Of a DNA stretch of 64,000 nucleotides, positions 16,928-25,081 are shown piece by piece; position 1 is the first letter of the stretch, and the number at the start of each line of letters is the position of its first letter. The position numbers were made by a program, and so were the translations under genes. Origin of the DNA: Pseudomonas sp. Leaf58 (GTDB taxonomy: Bacteria > Pseudomonadota > Gammaproteobacteria > Pseudomonadales > Pseudomonadaceae); assembly GCF_003627215.1 (NCBI RefSeq), contig NZ_CP032677.1, forward strand, positions 2,547,501-2,611,500. Direction: 5' to 3'. Below the pieces are notes generated by a model. The model saw nothing but the letters and a program-made list of their open reading frames with translations, ran no database searches and had not been told where the DNA came from.

Positions 16928-17401
16928 CTATCGGTATTGGGTGATCTGAACATGCTGGCCATTGCCGGTCTGGGTCACGGAGCTGTTAAGGCCTGTGCCG
17001 GACTGCACGATGCTGGCGCTGTTGTCGTTGCCGATCTGCTCGATGGCAGCGCTGTTGCTGCTGCCGCTCTGACGGATCGACGCGCTGTTGCCATTTCCCT
17101 GTTGGCGGATGATGGCCATCAGGTCACTACCTTCCTGCAAGATGTACGCTTCCTGTGCACCCCCGGCCTGGACGATGCGGCCCAGCAGAGCCTGGCCGTT
17201 CTGGTCGAGGGCGGCACGGTTGCCCGACCCTTGCTGCTCGATCACCGCGGCCTGGCCGGCGCCGACCGGCAGTAGACGGATGATTACCGGTTCACCGAGG
17301 TCGTTGCCGGGCGCGAGGTCGGCATTGTCCATCAGGTCGTCGGCCCAGCTGGCCTGGCCCGCCAGGGCCAGGCTGAGCAGCAAGGGAATCAGGCGTTTCA
17401 T
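16928..17401 (-). CDS. csgB: CsgB-like minor curlin (nucleator)
   Basis: 157-aa exported protein with signal peptide (MKRLIPLLLSLALAGQASWA) and about five curlin repeats, including VIEQQGSGNRAALDQNG, IIRQQGNGNSASIRQSG, IEQIGNDNSASIVQSG and VTQTGNGQHVQITQ. Length and position upstream of csgA fit the nucleator CsgB. In E. coli CsgB anchors and seeds CsgA polymerisation on the outer membrane; the same role is inferred here. Gaps of 15 and 16 bp to its neighbours show one transcript. Confidence 0.88.
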   Translation of the reverse strand: MKRLIPLLLSLALAGQASWADDLMDNADLAPGNDLGEPVIIRLLPVGAGQAAVIEQQGSGNRAALDQNGQALLGRIVQAGGAQEAYILQEGSDLMAIIRQQGNGNSASIRQSGSSNSAAIEQIGNDNSASIVQSGTGLNSSVTQTGNGQHVQITQYR

Positions 17402-17416
17402 CGCAGCCTCCAGCCT

Positions 17417-19654
17417 TTACTGCACGACGACGTTGACGGTGCGTGTGGTGCCTTGGCTGGTGGTGATCGTCGCCGTCGGCGCGGCAGTCGGGATCACCGT
17501 GGTGCTGTTGCTGACCGCCAGGCGCCAGCGGCCGGTCACCGGTACCGTGGCGGTGCCAAGGGTCTGCACACCAGTGGTCGTAGTCACCCGCACGGTGACG
17601 GTGTTGCCGGTGGTTACCGACGAGGTACCGCTGATGTCCCAGTTGTAACGGTTGTTGGAGCGGGCTGAGACCGTGGCGGCGGTGACCGTGAAGGTTTCGG
17701 CGGCGGGTTTCGGCGATACGTTGACAGTGACGGTGCCGGGGTTGGACAGCGCCCCCAGCGAGTCACGCACCTGGTAGGTGAAGGTGGTGGTGAACGGCGC
17801 CGTTACCGTGGCTGGTGGGGTGTAGGTAATGGTGGTGCCGTCGGTGCTCACCGTGCCCCGGCCTCCGGTCGGTGGGGTGAGGGAGGCCGCGACGACAGTC
17901 AGCGGCAGGTTGCCTTCCGGATCGGTGTCGTTAGCCAGCACGTTGATGGTCAATGGCACGCCCAGGGTGGCGACCGTTTCTGGGTTTGCGGTCGGTGCCT
18001 GGTTAGGCGCGACGTTGATGGTCACCGTTGCCGGTTCCGACTTCAGGCCCTTGGCGTCCACCGCCTGATAATTGAAGGTGGCCACCAGCGCTTGCGTAGC
18101 CCCAGCTGGCGGGGTGTAGGTGACCGAGGTGGTGCCGTTCATCACCACACCGCCAAGGCCGGTACCGGGTTGAGTGAGGTCGCTGATGGTCAGCGGCACA
18201 TTGCCGTCTGGGTCGCTGTCGTTCTGCAGCAGGTTGAGGGTGATCGGGATACCGACACTGGTGCTGCCGACATCAGCCTGGGCTAGCGGTGGCTGGTTGG
18301 CCGCTTCGACCGGGGCGTTGCCGACCACGATCACCGGTTCGACGTCGCTGCCGCCATGGGCCGACTTGACGGTAACGGTGGCCGGTGGTTGGGCCACGTC
18401 GTTGACGGTCAGGGTCTGCAGCGCGCCACCCTTGGACAGGCGGCCGTAGCCCTGGGCGAGCAGGTCGGGCACTGACACTTCGTCGCTGGAACGGGCTTCG
18501 ATCACTAAGCGCTTGCTCGCCCACTCGTAGCGTGCGGTGCTGACTTTGACCACGTCGGTGAGCTTGCTCGACAGCGCAGTCGGCTGGGTGCCACCTATGC
18601 TGTTGCTGGCGGTGACGACCACCACTGGCGGCGGTGGGTCTTGGCTGAATTGCTGGGTGAAGAACAGCCCACGGTCGTCGGGGATCAAGTCGAACTGGCA
18701 CGGCGAAGGTGGGGTGCCGATCAGCGCCAGGCCATTGCGCATGCACACGCTGGCCTCTTTAGGGGCTTTGGCGAACACTTCTACGCGGGTGCCGCTGCCG
18801 TTGCGTGAATAAGTGGCGCGTTCGAGGGTAGCCGGCGTTTGCGCACGTTCGTCCAGCACCTTGCCCGAGACCGTGAACAACGAGGTCTCGATACGGCCAG
18901 GCGGGCCGTCGATGCGGATATAGTTGGTGTCGAATGGGCTGCCGAGCACCGCTTCGGGCCGGTTCGGGTCGCCGATGAAGGTTTCGGTTGCGCCGGTATC
19001 CGGGTTGACTTCCGGGTAGGGCCCACCAACACCGCGCAGCCATGGCCCGACGGCGCCGTTGAGCGCGCCACGGAAGTTGCCCGGTGCGCCGATGCCGATG
19101 TCACGCGTGATGTTGATCGCGCGCCGCCCCGGCGTGGTGACGTTGACCGTTTCTACGCCATAGGGGTGGGTAATGGTGTAGGTACCGGCACGTGGCACCG
19201 ACACCCGGATGCGGATGCGAGCGAAACTCTGCTGGTCGCCATCGACTGGGTTTTCTGCGGCGAACGCCGCTTCTATACCGGCAACGTAGGCATCCAGTTC
19301 ATAGCCGCTGTTGCCCACCGCTGGGATGGTGGCCTCGGCCAGGAACCAGAACATTTCCGGGGGCCAGTTGTCGGGGAACACCAACGGCAGGGTGTCGTCG
19401 TAGATGCCCGGCTCGGGCAGCAGGGTACACATGTAGGACGGTGCGCCCGGCGCACCGGGAACCCGCGAACTGGTGGCCCGTGACTGGCACAGCTCCAAGG
19501 ACTGGTTAAGGCTGTCCTTGTACCACATGGGGTAGCCGCCGGTGGCAAAGGTATAGGGGCCCGGGTCGACATCAGACAGCGCGGCAAAGGCGGCGCTGGT
19601 AACGGTGAGGGAGAAACCGGCGGCGAACAGCGCACGGCGCGACCAAGTGTTCAT
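17417..19654 (-). CDS. Curli-operon exported protein with VPGAPGAPSYMC domain and tandem cadherin/Ig-like repeats
   Basis: 745-aa exported protein. A signal peptide (MNTWSRRALFAAGFSLTVTS) is followed by a domain of about 330 residues shared with the next gene upstream, with conserved blocks such as SSRVPGAPGAPSYMCTLLP, THPYGVE and GRRAINITRDIGIG. Next come an Ig-like segment ending near HGGSDVEP, two tandem VCBS/cadherin-like repeats (each with NDSDPDGN or NDTDPEGN) and a C-terminal beta domain. The domain with two conserved cysteines is not one I can name. The ATG at 19654 has a strong AAGGAGG. Its place before csgB/csgA implies a role in fibre assembly, anchoring or adhesion; this is inference. 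Confidence 0.85.
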   Translation of the reverse strand: MNTWSRRALFAAGFSLTVTSAAFAALSDVDPGPYTFATGGYPMWYKDSLNQSLELCQSRATSSRVPGAPGAPSYMCTLLPEPGIYDDTLPLVFPDNWPPEMFWFLAEATIPAVGNSGYELDAYVAGIEAAFAAENPVDGDQQSFARIRIRVSVPRAGTYTITHPYGVETVNVTTPGRRAINITRDIGIGAPGNFRGALNGAVGPWLRGVGGPYPEVNPDTGATETFIGDPNRPEAVLGSPFDTNYIRIDGPPGRIETSLFTVSGKVLDERAQTPATLERATYSRNGSGTRVEVFAKAPKEASVCMRNGLALIGTPPSPCQFDLIPDDRGLFFTQQFSQDPPPPVVVVTASNSIGGTQPTALSSKLTDVVKVSTARYEWASKRLVIEARSSDEVSVPDLLAQGYGRLSKGGALQTLTVNDVAQPPATVTVKSAHGGSDVEPVIVVGNAPVEAANQPPLAQADVGSTSVGIPITLNLLQNDSDPDGNVPLTISDLTQPGTGLGGVVMNGTTSVTYTPPAGATQALVATFNYQAVDAKGLKSEPATVTINVAPNQAPTANPETVATLGVPLTINVLANDTDPEGNLPLTVVAASLTPPTGGRGTVSTDGTTITYTPPATVTAPFTTTFTYQVRDSLGALSNPGTVTVNVSPKPAAETFTVTAATVSARSNNRYNWDISGTSSVTTGNTVTVRVTTTTGVQTLGTATVPVTGRWRLAVSNSTTVIPTAAPTATITTSQGTTRTVNVVVQ

Positions 19655-19686
19655 GCTGCCTCCTTGAAGGCTGAGCCTTTGTCTGT

Positions 19687-21015
19687 TCATGGCACCAGCA
19701 CCACGTCTTCGGTGTCGCTACCGCCGTTGGTGCTCGTCACTTGCACCTTGGCTGGCGGTATCGGTGTGAGGCCGGTGATCAACGACTTCACTGCGCCGCT
19801 GCCGCTCAAGTTGCCGATGACCGTGCCGTTGCCGGTGTGCGCCGTGAGGACCGGCGGGGTGGTTTCGTCGCTGGTGCTGGCGACCAGGGTCAGCTCGCCG
19901 GTGGACAGGCGGTACTGGGCCTGGGTAATGGTGACCAGGTCGGTTAGCGGTACGTTGCGGGTGGTCAGGCTGCTGGTGGGGATCGCCACGCTGTTGTCGG
20001 CGGTCAGCGTCACTATCGTGCCAGCGGCCGGGTTCAGGGCCGACTGGGCGTACCAGGCGCCGGTACCATTGGCCTCGGTGAGGTTGAGGTTTGGCGTTTG
20101 GCTGGTCAGGGTGGCGGTGGCCGGTGGCGGTGGTGCCATCACGAAGATGTCTTGCTGGGCCCGCAGGTCGCCGTTTTCGGTGTGCCGCGAATAGGTGCTG
20201 CGCTGTGGCATCAGCGGGGTCGGCAGCGCGACGGTCGAGAGTTTGCCCGAGATCGAGAACAGTTCGGTGCGCAGGTCGATGCCACCGGGGCCTTCGATGC
20301 GTACATAGTTGGTGTTGAACGGGCTGCCGGTTACCCGCTCTTCCAGGTTCGGGTCGCCGATGAAACGCTCGTTGCCTTCGGTGTAGGGGCCGTTGACACT
20401 GCGCAGGAACGGCCCGACGTCGCCTTTGAGGGCGCCGGTGAAGTCGCCAGCGCCGGCGATGCCGATGTCGCGGGTCATGTTGATCGCCCTGCGCCCGGCG
20501 GCGGGTACATCGAATACTTCGACGCCGTAGGGGTGGGTGATCACGTAGGTACCGGCGGTGGGTACATCGACCCGAATGCGCACCCGGGCGAAGCTGACCT
20601 GGTCACCGTCAACCGGTTCTTCGGCAGCAAATGCCGCTTCGATGGCGGTGCCGTAGCCCAGGTCGATACCGCGGGCGGCGTCGACGATGGCGGCGTCGGC
20701 GGTGAACCAGAACGCTTCGTCAGGGAAGTTGGTGGGGAAGACAATGGGTTGCGTGTCGTCGAACACACCGGGGGTAGGCAGCAGCGTGCACATGTACGAC
20801 GGCGCGCCGGGGGCGCCAGGTACACGAGAGCTGACCGCCTTGGTCAGGCACAGGTCGAGAGCACGACCGTGACTGTCCTGGTACCAGGCGGGGAAGCCGC
20901 CATTGGCGGGGACGTAGGCGGCTTGGTCAACAGCATTCAAGGCGGCTTGCGCCGGGAGCTGGAGCAGACCGGCGAAAATCGCTACTGCCAGCGGGTGGGG
21001 TATCGGTCGGTGCAT
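19687..21015 (-). CDS. Curli-operon exported protein, short paralogue with VPGAPGAPSYMC domain
   Basis: 442-aa exported protein. Signal peptide MHRPIPHPLAVAIFAG to PAQA, then the same large N-terminal domain as its downstream neighbour (SSRVPGAPGAPSYMCTLLP, HPYGVE, GRRAINMTRDIGI, GSPFNTNYVRIEGP). It ends after the Ig-like segment at GGSDTEDVVLVP, exactly where the neighbour continues into its cadherin-like repeats. The pair therefore arose by duplication, with repeat domains gained or lost in one copy. AGGAGG precedes the ATG at 21015; an in-frame extension upstream reads through non-coding DNA. First gene of the curli operon, 32 bp before the second. Function not established. Confidence 0.85.
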   Translation of the reverse strand: MHRPIPHPLAVAIFAGLLQLPAQAALNAVDQAAYVPANGGFPAWYQDSHGRALDLCLTKAVSSRVPGAPGAPSYMCTLLPTPGVFDDTQPIVFPTNFPDEAFWFTADAAIVDAARGIDLGYGTAIEAAFAAEEPVDGDQVSFARVRIRVDVPTAGTYVITHPYGVEVFDVPAAGRRAINMTRDIGIAGAGDFTGALKGDVGPFLRSVNGPYTEGNERFIGDPNLEERVTGSPFNTNYVRIEGPGGIDLRTELFSISGKLSTVALPTPLMPQRSTYSRHTENGDLRAQQDIFVMAPPPPATATLTSQTPNLNLTEANGTGAWYAQSALNPAAGTIVTLTADNSVAIPTSSLTTRNVPLTDLVTITQAQYRLSTGELTLVASTSDETTPPVLTAHTGNGTVIGNLSGSGAVKSLITGLTPIPPAKVQVTSTNGGSDTEDVVLVP

Positions 21016-21335
21016 GAGTATTTCCTCCTGCAAACGGGCCCATGGACTGGGGGCGTCTGGGAGGAGATCGGCAATAGGTGTGCCAACCTGTAAAAAAAGC
21101 GGTGCAGGCCTTGCCGGGCAAGGGATGCAAATTTCTGCACGGGGATTTTCCAGGCATTTGCCTGTGGGCCCCGTTGCCCCAAGGTTGGGGATTGGGGCTG
21201 GTCGTGGCGCCCCACTCCTGACGCCTGCGGTAACCCCAGGCATGGCACTGAGGGCACCGCTGTTGGCGGGCAAGTCAGCGCCTGCGTGCTACATTGCAGC
21301 GGCCCGTCCAACTGCCCAGCCGAGCCAAGCCAAGC
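21016..21335. promoter_or_regulatory. Divergent regulatory region between the curli operon and a LysR gene
   Basis: 320 bp without a gene. It must hold the promoters of the minus-strand curli operon and of the plus-strand LysR gene. A run of seven A lies near 21093. I cannot assign promoter boxes or binding sites reliably. No csgD homologue is next to it. Confidence 0.5.
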
Positions 21336-22247
21336 ATGCAGCCCCTCGACCCGCTGTCCCTGAACCTGTTCATCATCGTTTGCGAAGAAGGCACCATCGC
21401 CCGCGCTGGCGAACGGGCGTTCATGGCGCCGTCCGCCGTCAGCAAGCGCCTCTCGGACATTGAGGCGCGTTTCGCTACCCAGTTGCTCAGCCGCAGCAAG
21501 CGCGGCGTGGCACCCACCCCGGCCGGGCTGGCCCTGCTGCGCCATGCCCGGGAAATGACCCGCGCCATGGAGCGCCTGGACAGCGAACTGAGCGAATACG
21601 CCGAGGGCGCCCGTGGCCATGTGCGGGTGCTGGCCAATGTCTCTTCGATCATGGAGTTCCTGCCCGAGGAACTGTCGGCATTCATGCTCGAACACCCGCT
21701 GATTCAGGTTGATATCGAAGAGCGTTTCAGCCCCGATGTGGTACGCGGTGTGGCGGAGGGCAGCGCAGACCTGGGTATTTGCCGCAAATCCATGGCGGTA
21801 GGCGACCTGGAGTTCGTGCCGTACCGTCAGGACCACCTGGCCGTGGTGGTCGGTGCCGACCACCCGTTGGCTGGGCATAGCCAGGTTGCTTTTGCAGAAA
21901 CCCTTAGCTACGAGCATCTTGGCCTGTCGGCCTTCGCCACGCTTAACACCTTCATGCGCAAGAGCGCTGAACAGGCTGGCCGGCAGCTGCGTTTTCGTTC
22001 GTACGTGTCGTCGTTCGACGCAGCGTACCGCCTGGTGCAGTTCGGCCTGGGCCTGGCGGTATTCCCTCAAGAAGCCGTGGCCCGCTATGCGGCGTTGTTC
22101 GACCTGCGGGTGATCCCGCTTACCGACGACTGGGCGCTGGGCGAGTTCGTCATCTGCATGCGCGACCGGCACACGTTGTCGTTGTCGGCGCGGCGCCTGC
22201 TCGATCACCTGTTGCTGCGCGCACCGGCCTGGCAGGCAGCGGGCTGA
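21336..22247 (+). CDS. LysR-type transcriptional regulator of the HMG-CoA lyase operon
   Basis: 303-aa LysR regulator. N-terminal helix-turn-helix region FIIVCEEGTIARAGERAFMA followed by PSAVSKRLSDIEARF, then a standard effector-binding domain. The chosen start MQPLDPLSLNLF at 21336 matches family N-termini; an upstream ATG at 21294 adds a non-conserved leader. It lies 98 bp upstream of, and codirectional with, the lyase/CoA-transferase operon, and is separated from it by a strong hairpin. Local regulation of that operon is the simplest inference; divergent control of curli is possible but unsupported. Confidence 0.9.
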   Translation: MQPLDPLSLNLFIIVCEEGTIARAGERAFMAPSAVSKRLSDIEARFATQLLSRSKRGVAPTPAGLALLRHAREMTRAMERLDSELSEYAEGARGHVRVLANVSSIMEFLPEELSAFMLEHPLIQVDIEERFSPDVVRGVAEGSADLGICRKSMAVGDLEFVPYRQDHLAVVVGADHPLAGHSQVAFAETLSYEHLGLSAFATLNTFMRKSAEQAGRQLRFRSYVSSFDAAYRLVQFGLGLAVFPQEAVARYAALFDLRVIPLTDDWALGEFVICMRDRHTLSLSARRLLDHLLLRAPAWQAAG

Positions 22248-22275
22248 TCCATCGTGGCTGACGATGGATCAGCCC
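22241..22275 (+). terminator. Terminator overlapping the LysR stop codon
   Basis: Perfect 15-bp stem: GGGCTGATCCATCGT (22241-22255) and ACGATGGATCAGCCC (22261-22275) with a GGCTG loop. The TGA stop codon of the regulator lies inside the left arm. A weak T-rich stretch (CGTCTTTTC) follows. It separates LysR from the catabolic operon. Confidence 0.75.
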
Positions 22276-22345
22276 GTAAAACACGTCTTTTCTAGCCGCC
22301 ATCCAGCTCTTAGTCTGGCGCAACGCTTGAGACAGAGAGACCGTG

Positions 22346-23263
22346 ATGACAACAATAACAATCAACGAAGTTGGCCTGCGCGATGGCTTGCAGAGCCTCC
22401 AGGCGATCATGCCGACGGCCGCCAAGCGCCGCTGGATCGACGCTGCCTACGCGGCCGGCGTGCGCCACATGGAAGTCGCCTCGTTCGTGCCGGCACGCCT
22501 GCTGCCACAAATGGCCGATGCCCGCGAGGTGGTGGCCCACGCCCTGACGTACCCGGGCCTGCAGGTTACCGTGCTGGCGCCAAACCTTCGCGGCGCCAGG
22601 GACGCGCTCGAATCCGGCGCTCACCGCATCGTTGCCCCGGTATCGGTCAGCATGGCGCACAGCCTGGCCAATGTACGCCGCACGCCGATGGAAATGGTCG
22701 AGGAACTGGGGCGCATGTGCCAGTTGCGCACGGGCATGGGCCTGCACCATGTGCAGGTAGTGGCCGGCATGTCGGTTGCCTTCGGCTGCACCCGCCAGGG
22801 TGACGTGCCACTGGCCGATTTGTGCGCGCTGACCCAGCAAGTACTCGAGGCGGGCTGCGACCTTGTCTCGCTGGGCGACACCACCGGCTACGCCAACCCA
22901 GGCCAAGTGGCAACGGTGATCCAGGCGGTGCGGGCGATTGCCGGCGACAAACTCCAGGCCGCGCATTTTCACGACACCCGCGGGCTGGCGCTGGCCAACA
23001 GCCTGGTCGCCGTGCAGCAAGGCATCCGCGAACTGGACGCCTCCCTGGCAGGCTTGGGCGGCTGCCCATTCGCCCCAGGCGCTTCGGGCAACACGGTCAC
23101 CGAAGACCTGGTGTTCATGCTGCAGAGCATGGGCTACGCCACCGGTATCGACCTGCCAGCGCTGATCGAATCGCGCCAGGTGTTGAGCCAAGCGCTGCCG
23201 GGCGAACCGTTGTACGGCTGCATCGCCCGCGCCGGGCTACCGCTGAACTTCCCCCACGCCTGA
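22346..23263 (+). CDS. Hydroxymethylglutaryl-CoA lyase
   Basis: Cleaves 3-hydroxy-3-methylglutaryl-CoA to acetyl-CoA and acetoacetate, 305 aa, TIM-barrel. Substrate/metal motif NEVGLRDGLQSLQ at the N-terminus, metal-binding HFHDTRGLALAN, and the active-site cysteine loop GLGGCPFAPGASGN (Cys about residue 240) all match the HMG-CoA lyase family. ATG at 22346 is chosen; a GTG directly before it is the alternative. There is no leucine/isovalerate gene set around it. It is followed after 23 bp by a CoA-transferase, so it probably serves a dedicated HMG-type acid pathway rather than leucine breakdown. Related citramalyl-like substrates cannot be excluded. Confidence 0.9.
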   Translation: MTTITINEVGLRDGLQSLQAIMPTAAKRRWIDAAYAAGVRHMEVASFVPARLLPQMADAREVVAHALTYPGLQVTVLAPNLRGARDALESGAHRIVAPVSVSMAHSLANVRRTPMEMVEELGRMCQLRTGMGLHHVQVVAGMSVAFGCTRQGDVPLADLCALTQQVLEAGCDLVSLGDTTGYANPGQVATVIQAVRAIAGDKLQAAHFHDTRGLALANSLVAVQQGIRELDASLAGLGGCPFAPGASGNTVTEDLVFMLQSMGYATGIDLPALIESRQVLSQALPGEPLYGCIARAGLPLNFPHA

Positions 23264-23286
23264 GCGCCCGAACGAGGAATACCACG

Positions 23287-24477
23287 ATGTCCAAACTTCC
23301 GTTGGACGGCATTCGTGTCGTCGAGATTTCGCATATGGTCATGGGCCCGACCTGCGGCATGATCCTCGGTGACCTTGGCGCCGAAGTGATCAAAATCGAA
23401 CCCCTGCACGGTGACGGCACGCGCCGCTTGCTGGGGGCGGGGGCGGGCTTTTTCCGCACCTTCAACCGCAACAAGCAATGCATTGCCGTGGATGTCGAAA
23501 CGCCCGAAGGCCGCGAGGCCGTGCTGCAACTGGTCGACACCGCCGACGTTTTCATCGAGAACTTCAAGCCTGGGCGGATGCACAAGCTGGGCCTGGGCTA
23601 CGCCGCACTGCGCCAACGCAACCCACGGCTGATCTATGCCTCGCACAAGGGTTTTCTCAGCGGCCCCTACGACAACCGCCTAGCGCTGGACGAGGTGGTG
23701 CAGATGATGGCCGGCCTGGCCTACATGACCGGGCCGGTGGGCCGCCCGCTGCGCGCGGGCAGCTCGGTGAACGACATCATGGGCGGCATGTTCGGCGCCA
23801 TTGGCGTGCTGGCCGCGCTCAACGAGCGCCACCGCACGGGCAACGGCCGCGAGGTGCAAAGCGCCCTGTACGAGAACTGCGTATTGCTGGCGGCCCAGCA
23901 CATGCAGCAATACGTGGTCACCGGCGAGGCGGCGGCGCCGATGCCTAACCGCATCAGCGCTTGGGCCATCTACGACGTGTTCAGCTTCGCCGGCGGCGAG
24001 CAGATGTTCGTCGCTGCCACCGGCGAAGGCCAGTGGCATGCGCTGTGCCAGGTACTGGGTCAGACCGCCTTGCTCGAGGACCCGACGCTGGCCAGCAATA
24101 ACGACCGGGTGATGCAACGGCCACGGCTGCTGGCGCACCTGGCCGAGGTGTTCGCGCCGCTGGATGCTGGGCAACTGGCGCTGCAACTGGAAGCCAACGG
24201 CATTCCCTTCGCACCAATTCGCCGCCCAGAAGAACTGTTCGATGACCCGCACCTGCAGCAGAGCGGTGGCATGGCCGAGCTGCAACTGGAAGACGGCAGC
24301 CACACGCCGATGCCCTTGCTGCCACTGTCGCTGGACGGCCAACGCCTGCAACCGCGCCGGGCGATACCGCGCATTGGCGAGTATACCCATCAGGTGATGC
24401 GTGACCTGGGCTATAGCGATGCGCACATTGCCGAGCTGTGTGCGGCCGGTGTGCTGAAGACTGACGACGTGGCCTGA
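23287..24477 (+). CDS. CaiB/BaiF (family III) CoA-transferase
   Basis: Transfers CoA between carboxylic acids, 396 aa, the standard length of family III enzymes. It shows the start GIRVVEISHMVMGPTCGMILGDLGAEVIKIE, the block FRTFNRNKQCIAVDVETPEG, and the candidate catalytic aspartate at about residue 163 in SVNDIMGGMFG. The ATG at 23287 follows CGAGGAATACC. A longer in-frame reading overlaps the lyase gene and is not credible. With the lyase next door, activation of 3-hydroxy-3-methylglutarate from succinyl-CoA or acetyl-CoA is the most economical reading; this is inference. Confidence 0.92.
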   Translation: MSKLPLDGIRVVEISHMVMGPTCGMILGDLGAEVIKIEPLHGDGTRRLLGAGAGFFRTFNRNKQCIAVDVETPEGREAVLQLVDTADVFIENFKPGRMHKLGLGYAALRQRNPRLIYASHKGFLSGPYDNRLALDEVVQMMAGLAYMTGPVGRPLRAGSSVNDIMGGMFGAIGVLAALNERHRTGNGREVQSALYENCVLLAAQHMQQYVVTGEAAAPMPNRISAWAIYDVFSFAGGEQMFVAATGEGQWHALCQVLGQTALLEDPTLASNNDRVMQRPRLLAHLAEVFAPLDAGQLALQLEANGIPFAPIRRPEELFDDPHLQQSGGMAELQLEDGSHTPMPLLPLSLDGQRLQPRRAIPRIGEYTHQVMRDLGYSDAHIAELCAAGVLKTDDVA

Positions 24478-24489
24478 GGAAAGTTTGAA

Positions 24490-25014
24490 ATGGCGATCTA
24501 CCAGTACGATACGCTCACGCCGCACGTGCACCCGGAAACCTTCGTTGCCGAAGATGCCACTGTGATCGGCGCCGTTACCCTTGAACAAGGCGTCAGTGTA
24601 TGGCCCCAGGCGGTGCTGCGTGGGGACAACGAACCGATCCGCATCGGCCAGCACAGCAACGTGCAAGAGGGCGCGGTGCTGCATGCCGACCCAGGCTTTG
24701 CCCTAACCGTGGGGCAGCGCGTGACCATCGGCCACCAGGCGATGTTGCACGGTTGCACGATCGGTGACGGCGCACTGATCGGTATTCAGGCGGTGGTGCT
24801 CAATGGTGCGGTGATTGGCAAAAACTGCCTGGTCGGTGCCGGTGCCATCGTCACCGAAGGCAAGGTGTTCCCCGACAACTCGCTGATCCTGGGGGCACCG
24901 GCCAAGGTGGTGCGCGAACTGACGCCCGAAGCCATCGCCGGTATGCAGCGCAACGCCGCTGAGTACGTCGGCAAGGGCCAGGCCTTCAAGGCAAAACTCA
25001 CGCGCATCCGTTGA
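24490..25014 (+). CDS. Gamma-carbonic-anhydrase-fold hexapeptide protein (PaaY/CaiE-like)
   Basis: 174-aa left-handed beta-helix protein. Hexapeptide repeats run from residue 20 to 140. The three zinc histidines are visible in LHADPG and IGHQAMLHGC. Family members next to CoA pathways (PaaY, CaiE) act as thioesterases or protective factors that hydrolyse dead-end CoA esters; others are gamma-carbonic anhydrases. The place 12 bp after the CoA-transferase supports the first role. The ATG at 24490 is preceded by GAGGAAAG. Confidence 0.9.
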   Translation: MAIYQYDTLTPHVHPETFVAEDATVIGAVTLEQGVSVWPQAVLRGDNEPIRIGQHSNVQEGAVLHADPGFALTVGQRVTIGHQAMLHGCTIGDGALIGIQAVVLNGAVIGKNCLVGAGAIVTEGKVFPDNSLILGAPAKVVRELTPEAIAGMQRNAAEYVGKGQAFKAKLTRIR

Positions 25015-25081
25015 AAACCTTGCAAGCGGCGCCCGCTGTAGCGTCGCTGCTCTCCAATAATTACAAGAATGGAGATCTACC

